Notes: generated by a model not told the origin, from the sequence alone. Shown: positions 1-6,926, counted from the stretch's first letter. The stretch: DNA of 64,000 bases from Nonomuraea dietziae (GCF_014195505.1 NZ_JACIBV010000001.1:5022001-5086000); one strand, 5' to 3'. Numbers and translations are program-made.

Positions 1-495
1 GAACAGATCGGCGATGTCGTCGAAGATGATCAAGAGGGCGGCGGCGGCCAGTCCGACCGGCACCGCCAGAGCGAGGCCGGCCACGGTCACCGGGTCGCCG
101 GGGAACATCAGCGTCGCCCACCCCAGCGCGACGACGAGCAGCAGGAGCCCGTTGCGGATCAGATGCACCGGCCCGAGCGGTGTCGCGGACGCGCCGAAAC
201 ACTGGCATGGCTCGCGCCGGCCTCCGCGAAGGGAAACGGCGATCCACAGGGAGAAAGCGATCAACAGCATCCCGCTGACGGCCAGCCCGATGGGCGGGAA
301 CACCATCATGGTGGCCGCCGCAGCGACCTCCGCAGCCGCGGTCGCCGCGGCGGCCGGCAACCGGGCCGGGCCGGGCAGCATGCCCAGGGTGGCGGCGAAG
401 GACCTCAGTGCGGTACGGCTGCGCAGCTTCGAGAACGCGGAGACGACGAAGATCACGGCGAGCAGGACTTGGCTCGCCACCAGCACATGGGACAT
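1..495 (-). CDS. MauE/DoxX-like redox membrane protein, 3' end beyond window
   Basis: Translating the minus strand from the ATG at 495 gives an unbroken hydrophobic frame that runs off the window edge, so about 165 residues are visible. It begins MSHVLVASQVLLAV, has about four predicted membrane segments, and carries a PCQCFG motif near residue 97 in a loop. MauE-type proteins are integral membrane partners of the thioredoxin-like MauD and are needed for disulfide formation in methylamine dehydrogenase. No amine dehydrogenase gene is seen here, so the substrate is probably the neighbouring six-cysteine peptide. It is the last visible gene of the cassette, 72 bp after peptide 1. A GTG at 501 is an alternative start; no clear ribosome binding site is visible. 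Confidence 0.75.
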   Translation of the reverse strand, partial: MSHVLVASQVLLAVIFVVSAFSKLRSRTALRSFAATLGMLPGPARLPAAAATAAAEVAAAATMMVFPPIGLAVSGMLLIAFSLWIAVSLRGGRREPCQCFGASATPLGPVHLIRNGLLLLVVALGWATLMFPGDPVTVAGLALAVPVGLAAAALLIIFDDIADLF

Positions 496-510
496 GTCCA
501 CAGATGTTCG

Positions 511-528
511 CCGGGCCTGCTAGCCCGG
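511..528. other. Small hairpin between peptide 1 and the MauE-like gene
   Basis: A 6-bp inverted repeat, CCGGGC and GCCCGG, with a 6-nt loop lies in the 72-bp gap between the peptide stop and the membrane-protein start. There is no T-run, so it could tune the relative expression of peptide and membrane protein rather than terminate transcription. Its function is not established. Confidence 0.3.
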
Positions 529-567
529 TGCTAGCGCGCCGGTAGCACCGCTCCGCTTCTCACATAC

Positions 568-783
568 TCAGATGTAGCAGCAGTAGTTCGTGTTCCTCCA
601 CGGCCCCGCGCCGGCCTTCCAGCAGTTCCTCCTGACCTGCTTTCTGACCTTGTAGTCCATGTACTTGGTGCAGGCGTACGGACCGCAGCGGTACTCCGTG
701 ACGCAATCGTCCGCCGCAGCGCGGTGCTCCGGAACGACCAATGCGAGTAGACGGTCTCCGATGTTCGCGATGGAGCGCATCAT
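568..783 (-). CDS. Six-cysteine cationic small protein (peptide 1), probable secreted substrate of the cassette
   Basis: This 71-residue protein starts MMRSIANIGDRLLALVV. Cysteines are at 27, 33, 38, 54, 68 and 69. An AAA signal-peptidase-like site (residues 22-24) sits just before DDC, giving a predicted mature part of 47 residues with net charge about +5 and many Tyr/Trp. It aligns with peptide 2 at positions 2,000-2,191 (shared N..D..L..V..E..A.A..C..EYRC pattern). The N-terminus is only weakly hydrophobic for a classical Sec signal. AGAGGAAA upstream is a plausible ribosome binding site; either of the two first ATGs may be used. It lies 15 bp after the signal peptidase gene and before the MauE-like gene. 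I do not recognise the family; a secreted disulfide-rich peptide is inference. Confidence 0.7.
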   Translation of the reverse strand: MMRSIANIGDRLLALVVPEHRAAADDCVTEYRCGPYACTKYMDYKVRKQVRRNCWKAGAGPWRNTNYCCYI

Positions 784-798
784 TTGTTGGTTTCCTCT

Positions 799-1293
799 CT
801 ATGTTGCCGGTCCGATTTCTGACATGAAATTTTCTGCGGAATCGCTCTCCATTCCGCCGGTGACTCCGGCGGGGGTCAGCTTCCGTAGGGCGATGGCGCG
901 AATGTCGGCGACGGGGAAGTAGCCGTGGTCGCGGGAGTCGAAGCTCGCGTCGGTGTTGTCGCCGATCAGGATGAGTTGCCCGTCGGGCACACGGGCATCG
1001 GATACGAGCGGTCGCACGGCTTGGGGGACGGGATCGCCGGGCAGTGCGACGATGCGCTTGATGAGGAACGGGCCGCCCATCGGCAACGGGCTGAGCACCA
1101 CGGCGATCTGGCCGCGTCGCAGTGCCGACGGGGTCGCCCGGCGGGCCAGGAGCCGATCGCCCTCGGTGAGGGATGGCTCCATGCTGTAGCCGTCCACGCG
1201 GATGACCGAGTACGTACGGCGCAGCCATACGATCACCGCGATGAGAACGACGGCGGTGCACCCGGCGGCGGCTGCCTCCACGGACTGGATCAT
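799..1293 (-). CDS. S26 family signal peptidase
   Basis: A 164-residue type I signal peptidase. An N-terminal membrane anchor (about residues 9-24) is followed by the catalytic-serine box GYSMEPSL and the catalytic-lysine box LIKRIVALPGD; a late IGDNTDASFDSRDHGYF motif matches the conserved GDN/SRD region. It would cut exported proteins after AxA on the outer face of the membrane. It overlaps the upstream thioredoxin-fold gene by 4 nt (ATGA), and its stop is 15 bp before peptide 1. Both small peptides in the cassette have AxA just before their first cysteine, so a dedicated processing role is likely. It is shorter than housekeeping LepB of actinomycetes (about 250-300 residues). Confidence 0.88.
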   Translation of the reverse strand: MIQSVEAAAAGCTAVVLIAVIVWLRRTYSVIRVDGYSMEPSLTEGDRLLARRATPSALRRGQIAVVLSPLPMGGPFLIKRIVALPGDPVPQAVRPLVSDARVPDGQLILIGDNTDASFDSRDHGYFPVADIRAIALRKLTPAGVTGGMESDSAENFMSEIGPAT

Positions 1294-1811
1294 GATTCCA
1301 CCAGGACCTGTGCGTCCAGGTTGGTGCCCACGACCGTGCCGTCGGCGTCGATCACGTAGACGGTCGGGTACCCCTGGACCTTGAAAGCCCTCTGCAGGTC
1401 CCCCGTCGGCGCCTCGACCACGACTCTCGCCACTTCACGCAGCCGCTCGACCTTCTCGGCGACGTCCTCCCCGGGATCGGCGACGACCACGGCGAAAGCC
1501 TGGCTTGACGACGTGCGGGCTCGTGCGATGAACCGCGGCAGCAACTCCTCACAGGGCGGGCAGCCTGGGGAGAAGAAGGCGATGAGCGCGGGGCCGCTCA
1601 CGAGCTCGTGCGTGACCGGCTCGCCAGCAGTGGTCATCGCCGCGAACTCCGGCATCCTCTCGCCGACGAGAAGGCCGTCCATCATCGGCGAACCGAACTC
1701 GGACTGCGTGGCCATCTTACGAAGACGACGGATCACGCCGACCATCAGCAGCAGATTCGCCATCGACAGCAGGCCGACCACGACAACGGCCGCGGCAAGA
1801 AGCTCCATCAC
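1290..1811 (-). CDS. TlpA/MauD-like membrane-anchored thioredoxin-fold protein
   Basis: About 173 residues with one N-terminal membrane segment (residues 3-26), a linker, and a thioredoxin-like domain. The redox motif CPPC (FFSPGCPPCEEL) lies near residue 85, and the cis-proline loop GYPTVYVID near residue 148. Such proteins exchange disulfides outside the membrane and often pair with a MauE/DoxX membrane protein, as in methylamine dehydrogenase maturation. It is translationally coupled to the signal peptidase. The start may be GTG 1811 or ATG 1808; GGGAG lies about 7 nt upstream of the latter. Inferred role: oxidising or isomerising cysteines of the two neighbouring peptides. Confidence 0.85.
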   Translation of the reverse strand: MMELLAAAVVVVGLLSMANLLLMVGVIRRLRKMATQSEFGSPMMDGLLVGERMPEFAAMTTAGEPVTHELVSGPALIAFFSPGCPPCEELLPRFIARARTSSSQAFAVVVADPGEDVAEKVERLREVARVVVEAPTGDLQRAFKVQGYPTVYVIDADGTVVGTNLDAQVLVES

Positions 1812-1833
1812 ACACGCTCCCGTATCTCTCTTT

Positions 1834-1910
1834 GAACAGATCGTCGAAGACGATCAACAGGTGGCTGCCGCGATCGCCGGCCCGGCCCAGCGGGACTGCG
1901 CGTTCCACCG
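1834..1910 (-). pseudogene. Remnant of a second MauE-like gene (C-terminal piece)
   Basis: The stretch beginning gaacagatcgtcgaagacga matches the window start (gaacagatcggcgatgtcgtcgaag region, encoding LLIIFDDIADLF) and on the minus strand encodes LLIVFDDLF. It sits between peptide 2 and the TlpA-like gene, where a MauE gene would be expected if peptide and MauE are a repeating unit. Only about 70 bp align clearly; upstream sequence to about 1,990 is unrecognisable and has no initiation signals. It suggests duplication of a peptide-MauE module followed by decay of one MauE copy. Confidence 0.5.
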
Positions 1911-1999
1911 GCCTGCGGCCGCGTCCCGGCAGCCAAGACCGTGAGCTGCCCGGAACTCGAGGCGACCGGGCTCCTCCGATGAGCGCGAGCGCTTGCCTG

Positions 2000-2191
2000 T
2001 CAGGGTGTCGCGCAGACGGAACCGATGCGCACCCAGCTGTAGCAGTTCTCCACCCCGCCGGGAGAGGAGCAGCACCGCCGCCGGTACCAGCCTCCGGCGA
2101 GCGGGCACCTGTACTCGTACCGGCAGTTGGCGGCCGACGCCTGGCGTTCCCGCAGGACGTACGCCAGCGCCTTATCAATCAGATTTGTCAT
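2000..2191 (-). CDS. Six-cysteine cationic small protein (peptide 2), paralogue of peptide 1
   Basis: A 63-residue protein beginning MTNLIDKALAYVLRERQ. Cysteines are at 23, 29, 40, 41, 50 and 60. ASA (residues 18-20) stands just before ANC, giving a predicted mature peptide of 43 residues with net charge about +4. The N-terminal helix and the first C-x5-C with EYRC are shared with peptide 1, while the rest has diverged and the CC pair is placed centrally instead of at the end. It is the first gene of the minus-strand cassette. No strong ribosome binding site is visible and longer in-frame extensions exist, so the start is chosen by alignment with peptide 1. Function unknown. Confidence 0.65.
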   Translation of the reverse strand: MTNLIDKALAYVLRERQASAANCRYEYRCPLAGGWYRRRCCSSPGGVENCYSWVRIGSVCATP

Positions 2192-2228
2192 GCGCAGATC
2201 GTCGGAGAGACCGTTAGCGCCTGGATAG

Positions 2229-2417
2229 CCCGCGACTAGCGCGGAATCGGATCGTTGTGCGGATACCGTCGATGAGGTCGCGACCTTCCTCGGTATCCCG
2301 GCCGCCACCCTCTATCAGTGGCGCTGCCGCCGCATCGGCCCGCCCGGTCGCCGCATCGGCAAGCACCTGCGCTATCTCCCAGACGAGGTCCGCGACTGGG
2401 TGAGGGAGCAGCGATGA
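2229..2417 (+). pseudogene. Excisionase-type helix-turn-helix fragment (5' truncated)
   Basis: An open frame following a TAG at 2226 encodes ADTVDEVATFLGIPAATLYQW, then RIGPPGRRIGKHLRYLPDEV and a final WVREQR. This is the MerR/AlpA-like winged helix of integrative-element excisionases (helix 17 type). No ATG, GTG or TTG start lies in frame, so the 5' end is lost. Its stop overlaps the ATG of the integrase remnant (ATGA), the usual xis-int coupling of actinomycete integrative elements. Confidence 0.7.
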
Positions 2418-2983
2418 CGGTCTACGACCGCTGGCACAAGTCGCGGCCCAAACCCGGCGCGGCGGTCGTCTACCTCGCCGCTGCCTGTGGTCTTCGTGGT
2501 GGTGAGATCTTCGGCCTGGAACTCGACCAGATCGACCTCGACCGCCGCGAGGTCGACATCAGTCAGCAGCTGGTCTGCGTGAATGGGCGCAAGCCGTATC
2601 TCGGTCCTCCCAAGACGAGGACCTCGGCCCGCACGATCGAGCTGCCCGATCTGGTCTGCAAGGCCCTCCGCGAGCACCTCAAGCGCTTCGCCATCGTCGA
2701 ACAGGAGATCGACGACGAGACCGACCCGCGCAAGCCGCTGCGCCGTACCGCCAAGCTGCTGTTCACCACGAACCTACTGCTTCCGATGCACCGGGCGACC
2801 TGGTCGCACATCTGGTCCCCGGCGGCCCGTACGGCAGGCATCCCGCCTCGCATCGGCCTGCACTGTCTCAGGCACTACTTCGCGACCCTGCTGATCCACA
2901 AGGGCGCCTCGGTCAAGACCGTACAGCTGGCCCTCGGTCACTCCACGCCGATGGTCACGCTCAACACGTACATCGGGGAGTAG
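2414..2983 (+). pseudogene. Tyrosine recombinase (integrase) with internal deletion and premature stop
   Basis: The frame begins MTVYDRWHKSRPKPGA, the normal N-terminus of integrative-element integrases, then jumps directly into the catalytic domain (AVVYLAAACGLRGGEIFGL). At 189 residues it is about half the usual 380-400. The catalytic Arg (LRGGE), the HxxR box (LHCLRHYFATLL), LGHS and the nucleophile Tyr (LNTYIGE) are all present. A TAG at 2981-2983 replaces the usual Trp of the GEWP motif; the expected tail (PEAHEKTRALVDSALG) can be read beyond it to about 3,090. The internal deletion removes the arm-binding and core-binding domains, so the product should be inactive. It marks an ancient integrative element. 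Confidence 0.8.
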
Positions 2984-3093
2984 CCCGAGGCACACGAGAA
3001 GACGCGTGCCCTCGTGGACAGCGCGCTCGGCCGTGTGCCCCGGATGTGCCCTCCAGGCTCCTCCCGGCGATGCCGGCGAGGTCAGGGCCTGGG

Positions 3094-3585
3094 TCAGCGG
3101 TAGTTCGTGAACTGCAGGGCGATGTCGAGGTCCTTGCCCTTGAGCAGGGTGATGACGTCCTGCAGTTCGTCCTTCTTCTTGGAGCTGACCCTGAGCTCCT
3201 CGCCCTGGATCTGCGCCTTGACCCCCTTGGGGCCCTCATCCCGGATGATCTTGGAGATCTTCTTCGCGTGCTCCTGGTCGATGCCCTCCTTGAGGGCGAC
3301 CAGCATGCGGTACTCCTTGCCGGACAGCCTCGGCTCGTCGGCGTCAAGGATCTTCAACGAGAGGCCGCGCTTGACCACCTTCTCCTTGAAGACGTCGAGG
3401 GCGGCGTTGGCGCGCTCCTCGCTGTTGGCCTTGATCTCGATGTTGTTCTGCCCGGACCAGCTGATCGCTGCCCCAGTGCCCTTGAAGTCGAAGCGGTGTC
3501 CGATCTCCTTGACCGTCTGGTTCAGCGCGTTGTCGACCTCCTGGCGGTCGATCTTGCTGACGATGTCAAAGCTGCTGTCGGCCAT
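3094..3585 (-). CDS. yajQ: YajQ family cyclic-nucleotide-binding protein
   Basis: 163 residues, the full length for the YajQ/UPF0234 family, starting MADSSFDIVSKIDRQEVDNA and containing the typical FKGT and KRGLSLKIL segments. Members are small cytosolic two-domain proteins that bind nucleotides; in Xanthomonas a homologue is a cyclic di-GMP effector. The function in actinomycetes is not defined. It is a monocistronic gene facing away from tRNA-Tyr. The ATG at 3585 is chosen because it begins the conserved MADSSFD; AGAGGA lies about 12 nt upstream. Confidence 0.92.
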   Translation of the reverse strand: MADSSFDIVSKIDRQEVDNALNQTVKEIGHRFDFKGTGAAISWSGQNNIEIKANSEERANAALDVFKEKVVKRGLSLKILDADEPRLSGKEYRMLVALKEGIDQEHAKKISKIIRDEGPKGVKAQIQGEELRVSSKKKDELQDVITLLKGKDLDIALQFTNYR

Positions 3586-3727
3586 CGGTGTGAGTGTCCT
3601 CTCTTCGTCCCCTCCGACCTTAGCGACCAAGGGGGTCCGAGGTGGGGATCGGGCATGGGACAAACCGATGTCACGTGCGGCTCGAAAGTCCGCTATTCTT
3701 CTGTCTGTCGCCGCGAGCGGATGACAC

Positions 3728-3809
3728 GGCAGGTTGCCCGAGTGGCCAATGGGAGCGGACTGTAAATCCGTCGGCTTAGCCTACCCAGGTTCGAACCCTG
3801 GACCTGCCA
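3728..3809 (+). tRNA. tRNA-Tyr (anticodon GTA)
   Basis: The acceptor stem GGCAGGT pairs with ACCTGCC and is followed by discriminator A. It has a long variable arm of class II type, T-loop GGTTCGAACCC, and anticodon loop ctGTAaa on a GGAC/GTCC-like stem. CCA is not encoded. A decayed integrase lies 3' of it on the minus strand, suggesting this tRNA is or was an integration site. Confidence 0.95.
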
Positions 3810-3827
3810 CAGGGAATTTTCCCAGCT

Positions 3828-3851
3828 AAGAGCCCCTTCGGGGGCTCTTTT
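3828..3851 (+). terminator. Rho-independent terminator after tRNA-Tyr
   Basis: A 9-bp stem AAGAGCCCC / GGGGCTCTT with a TTCG tetraloop is followed by a TTTT run ending at 3851. It lies 19 bp beyond the tRNA and is the clearest terminator in the window. Confidence 0.9.
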
Positions 3852-4003
3852 GCTTTCCAGGCCACGCAGCCGTAGGCCATCGTATGCAGCCTCATGACGG
3901 TGGTCGCGGGATATATGTGGGCTGATTCTGGGCGTGTTTCCCCTACTCGCAAAGGTCGGAACATCGCAGGGCCCCGGAGGCTCTCCATGACCCTTGGTAG
4001 CCG

Positions 4004-4266
4004 ATGCGTGATCATGCGGCTACAGCGTCGGTGGGCGATCTCCTGGTGTCCGTCAAGGCACTGTGCGCAGACCCGCAGCAGGACCTCCACCCCGTGACCC
4101 GCACGCTCGGCGACGTCGGAGGCCGATACTCCCGCGTTGAGCCAGAGAGAGACCGCCGCGTGCCTCAGGTCGTACGGCCTGCGCGCCAGCGGTGAAGCGG
4201 CCTGTTCGGGGTGAAGGCCCGCATCCGGGCTTGATGCCAGACCTCGGTGAGGCCGTCGAGGCAACC
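4004..4266 (-). pseudogene. C-terminal remnant of a tyrosine recombinase, frameshifted, catalytic Tyr replaced by Cys
   Basis: The minus strand encodes PYDLRHAAVSLWLNAGVSAS, then ERAGHGVEVLLR and CLDGHQEIAHRR, matching the C-terminal catalytic domain of phage-type integrases. The upstream homologous piece EVWHQARMRAFTP is in a different frame; the shift falls near 4,208-4,215. The expected nucleophile in the LLRVYA context reads LLRVCA. This relic sits about 200 bp from tRNA-Tyr. It belongs to a different subfamily from the integrase at 2,414, so at least two integration events touched this region. Confidence 0.7.
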
Positions 4267-4309
4267 ACGCTCCCGGCCCGCCCCCGCCAGGGCGTGGTCG
4301 TCCTGTGGC

Positions 4310-4756
4310 TCACGATCGAGCCGTCGTGCTCCCGAGGTGGCGGAGGGGCGCGGCCGCCGCGCTGAGCAATGTCACCAGCAGGACGAGCGCCATGAAGACC
4401 TGCTCGTGCATGCCGAGCACGAAGACGGTCTTCTCCGAGAACTCCGGGTCGTAGGTGGCGGTGCCGGGGAACAGGAGCGCTCCGAGCATGCCGAGCCATG
4501 GGGTGGCGAGGATCGCGGCGGCGCAGAGCAGCCGCGAGTGGACGTTGCCGTCCCGTTTTGTGACGAGCACGAGGCCGATGAGGCCGAGCAGCACTGTCAT
4601 CACCATGTACTGGGCGTCGTGGAACTTCGCGTGTGGTGGCCAGGCCTCGTTGAAGGCGTGCTGTGCCGCCAGATCGGGGATCACCAGGTCCGCGAGCACG
4701 GCACCGGCCGTCGTGATCACCCCGACGGCGGCGATGAGGATGCGCGGGAGAAGCAC
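4310..4756 (-). CDS. Small four-helix membrane protein, function unknown
   Basis: 148 residues with about four hydrophobic helices (near 5-27, 50-70, 78-97, 112-135). A polar loop between helices 1 and 2 carries a striking NEAWPPHAKFHDAQY motif. I do not recognise a characterised family; proteins with a similar WPPHxxFH loop accompany FAD monooxygenases. The start is GTG 4756 with GGAAAGG about 9-12 nt upstream. It lies 54 bp after the monooxygenase stop, at the end of the TetR-controlled minus-strand operon, so a membrane role in the same pathway is inferred. Confidence 0.7.
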   Translation of the reverse strand: MLLPRILIAAVGVITTAGAVLADLVIPDLAAQHAFNEAWPPHAKFHDAQYMVMTVLLGLIGLVLVTKRDGNVHSRLLCAAAILATPWLGMLGALLFPGTATYDPEFSEKTVFVLGMHEQVFMALVLLVTLLSAAAAPLRHLGSTTARS

Positions 4757-4810
4757 GGTGAAGCGACCTTTCCGTCATAAGGGCAAGAGGGTCGGAGTGG
4801 GCCCGCTGTA

Positions 4811-5914
4811 CTAGGGCGTCCAGTCGTACGAGGGAGCCAGCGACCGCTCGAAGACCGATCTGGGCAGGAGGGGGAGGGCGGCGTCCCGTACGGCGGTCAG
4901 CGCGGAGGAGGTCCAATGCGCGGCCGAGCCGACCTGGCGGGAAAGGCGGACGATCATCTGCGTCCGTGGCCTGCGGGCGCGGTCGTAGGCCTCCAGCCCG
5001 GCGCGCACATCCCCGCCGTCCACCGCGGCGGCCAGCGTGACCGCGTCTTCGATCGCCTGGCAAGCCCCTTGCCCCAGGTTGGGGGTCATGGCATGGGCGG
5101 CGTCGCCGAGGAGCGCGACCTTGCCCGCGACGTAGGTGCTCAGGTCAGGCATCTCGTAGGTGTCGCGCTGGATCACGTGGTCCTCGCGGGCGGCGTGCAG
5201 CAGGGCGGGTATCGGATCGTGCCAGCGGGCGAAGCGTTCGCGCAGGTCGTCCAGGCCGCCTTGGGAGCCCTGTGGGGCGTTGGCCATGATGTAGCAGTAG
5301 ACGCGGCCGTCGGGCATGGGCATGTGTCCGAACCGTTCGCCTGCGCCCCAGGTTTCGGTGCTTGCCTCGACAGGCTGGGGCGGGGCGAGGAGTCGCCAGG
5401 TGGTGTAGCCGACGTAGCGGGGTCCGCGTGCGTGCGGCCACAGTGATCGCCGGGTGATGCTGTGCACGCCGTCGGCGCCGACCACGAGATCCGCGGTGGA
5501 GACACCGCCGCTGTGGATGACGGTGCCGTCGGGCCGTACCTGATGCACCTCGGTGCCCGACCGCAGCGCCGCCGAGGGCACCGCGGTACGCAGCAGGTCG
5601 ATCAGGTCGGCCCGGTGCACGGTCGCCCACTGGCCGAAGCGGCGTTTCAGGTAGTCGAGGTCGTTGCGGATCAGCCAGTGCCCGTTCCTGCGCCGGATCC
5701 CCGCAGGCGGGTCGGCCGGCCCCTTCGAGCGCAGGAGGTCGCCCAGGCCGAGCGTGTCCAGTGCGCGGAGCCCGTTGGGTTGCACCGCCAGCCCGGCGCC
5801 GACCTCGGTGAACTCGGGGGCGCGTTCGAGGACCTCGATCTCCCAGCCGCGCTGGTGCAGAGCGGCGGCCGCGGTCAGCCCGCCGATCCCGCCACCCACA
5901 ATGATCGCTTTCAC
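4811..5914 (-). CDS. FAD-dependent aromatic-type monooxygenase
   Basis: A class A flavoprotein monooxygenase of about 367 residues. The N-terminal Rossmann motif IIVGGGIGGLTAA binds FAD ADP, a central VVGADGVHS segment follows, and the FAD ribityl motif GDAAHAMTPNLGQGACQAIED lies near residue 270. Such enzymes hydroxylate aromatic or planar substrates with NAD(P)H and O2; the substrate cannot be told. The start is GTG 5914, supported by TGGAG 8 nt upstream; ATG 5938 gives an 8-residue extension but a poor ribosome site. The gene is 38 bp downstream of the siderophore-interacting-type reductase, probably co-transcribed and repressed by the divergent TetR. Confidence 0.9.
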   Translation of the reverse strand: MKAIIVGGGIGGLTAAAALHQRGWEIEVLERAPEFTEVGAGLAVQPNGLRALDTLGLGDLLRSKGPADPPAGIRRRNGHWLIRNDLDYLKRRFGQWATVHRADLIDLLRTAVPSAALRSGTEVHQVRPDGTVIHSGGVSTADLVVGADGVHSITRRSLWPHARGPRYVGYTTWRLLAPPQPVEASTETWGAGERFGHMPMPDGRVYCYIMANAPQGSQGGLDDLRERFARWHDPIPALLHAAREDHVIQRDTYEMPDLSTYVAGKVALLGDAAHAMTPNLGQGACQAIEDAVTLAAAVDGGDVRAGLEAYDRARRPRTQMIVRLSRQVGSAAHWTSSALTAVRDAALPLLPRSVFERSLAPSYDWTP

Positions 5915-5952
5915 TGTTCGGTCTCCATCTGTGGTCATCGCGGATGCCTGCC

Positions 5953-6702
5953 TCAGTGCAGGCCCCGTTTGTCCGGCGTCCAGAACGGCTTGACCTTGAC
6001 CGAGGCCCGCGGCCAGTTGCGCTGCCTGACCAGGAAGTCCCGCACCATCTGACAGGTCCTGGCTTCTCCGGCCACGTAGGCGGCCCCGGTGTTCCCCGGC
6101 AGGTCGAGTTCGGCCACCGCGGCGAGCAGCAGTGGGGAGGCGGCGGCCGAGGCGCCGTGGCGGTGCACCCGGCGCAGCCGGTGGGGCCCTGGCATGGGCA
6201 GGTCGCGCTCGGGGGTGTCGCTCTCCAGGACACCGTGGACGCTCGCCGCCTCTCCCAGCGCCCGGATCATGGGGCCGAAGGCGGCGCTGGCGCTCTCCTC
6301 GCCGATGAACACGTGGAAGTCCGCCTCGCGGGTGAAGAAGTCGCCTTCGGGCCACCAGAAGGTCACCGCGTCGCCCGGCCTGGCCTGGCGCGTCCATCTC
6401 AGCCCGATGCCGTCGCCCTCGTAGAGGTGCACTCGCAGTTCGAATGCCTGCTCGCGGGGGTCGAAGTCCCAGATCGTGTAGGTGCGCAGTGTCTCGGCCG
6501 GCCGCAGGATCCCCGAAACCGACAGCGGATCCTTGAGCTGGATCCTGATGTGCTGGCCGGGTGTGTAGGAGAAGGTGATGGGCCGGTCGGTCTGGAGCCG
6601 GATCCGCTGCATCGCAGGTGTGACCGGCTCGACGTGCGTGATGGTCGCGTTCATCGCGTACTTGCCGAAGACGGCGATCAGCGGGTTGCGCGTGCGCGGC
6701 AT
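5953..6702 (-). CDS. Siderophore-interacting-protein (SIP) family flavin reductase
   Basis: 249 residues. The N-terminal FAD-binding barrel contains the RTYTIWDFDP motif (flavin-binding RxYTxR/D region), and the C-terminal half is NAD(P)H-binding, ending WPRASVKVKPFWTPDKRG. SIP-family proteins reduce ferric siderophores or supply electrons in the cytosol. Here the partner is a flavin monooxygenase rather than siderophore genes, so it may be an accessory reductase. The ATG at 6702 begins one base after the stop of the 42-residue membrane ORF, indicating coupling. Confidence 0.88.
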   Translation of the reverse strand: MPRTRNPLIAVFGKYAMNATITHVEPVTPAMQRIRLQTDRPITFSYTPGQHIRIQLKDPLSVSGILRPAETLRTYTIWDFDPREQAFELRVHLYEGDGIGLRWTRQARPGDAVTFWWPEGDFFTREADFHVFIGEESASAAFGPMIRALGEAASVHGVLESDTPERDLPMPGPHRLRRVHRHGASAAASPLLLAAVAELDLPGNTGAAYVAGEARTCQMVRDFLVRQRNWPRASVKVKPFWTPDKRGLH

Positions 6703-6703
6703 G

Positions 6704-6832
6704 TCAGGACTTCTCTCGCGTGCCGTACGGCTCGCGCAGGCCACGCCGTACGTGCGCGGACCTGGACAGCCGCCACCACACGGCCGTCGCGAGCGTGAGT
6801 GACGCGAGGAGGATCCACCACCGAGGTTCCAC
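6704..6832 (-). CDS. 42-residue single-pass membrane peptide
   Basis: A GTG start at 6832 with AGGAG 5 nt upstream opens a frame beginning MEPRWWILLASLTLATAVWW and ending GTREKS, stop at 6704-6706. One membrane helix (residues 5-20) is followed by a basic tail. It fits exactly between the TetR operator and the SIP-type gene and ends one base before that gene's ATG, so it is very likely translated as the first gene of the operon. It could be a membrane tether or small regulator; no family is recognised. Confidence 0.6.
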   Translation of the reverse strand: MEPRWWILLASLTLATAVWWRLSRSAHVRRGLREPYGTREKS

Positions 6833-6841
6833 AGCGACTCC

Positions 6842-6871
6842 TAATGGCTCTAAATTTGCTTAGAGCTATTA
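6842..6871. promoter_or_regulatory. 30-bp palindromic operator for the divergent TetR
   Basis: TAATxGCTCTAA and TTAGAGCxATTA are exact inverted arms around a 6-bp centre (atttgc). The palindrome lies 10 bp upstream of the minus-strand operon start (6832) and 56 bp upstream of tetR (6927). It is AT-rich in GC-rich DNA, as expected for a TetR site controlling both divergent promoters. Confidence 0.85.
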
Positions 6872-6926
6872 AGGAAACATAGATGCCCTAGGATGTCAAC
6901 GGCGTCACAGCGAGCGAAGGGGAGCC

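Noticed and set aside
14..523. Plus-strand gene at the left edge
   Set aside because: The minus strand of the same DNA encodes a convincing MauE-like membrane protein with PCQCFG; the plus frame is Ala/Arg/Thr-rich without features.
1..2191. Methylamine dehydrogenase gene cluster
   Set aside because: MauE- and MauD-like proteins are present, but no large or small dehydrogenase subunit, MauG or amicyanin gene is seen; the small Cys-rich proteins are too short for the MauA subunit.
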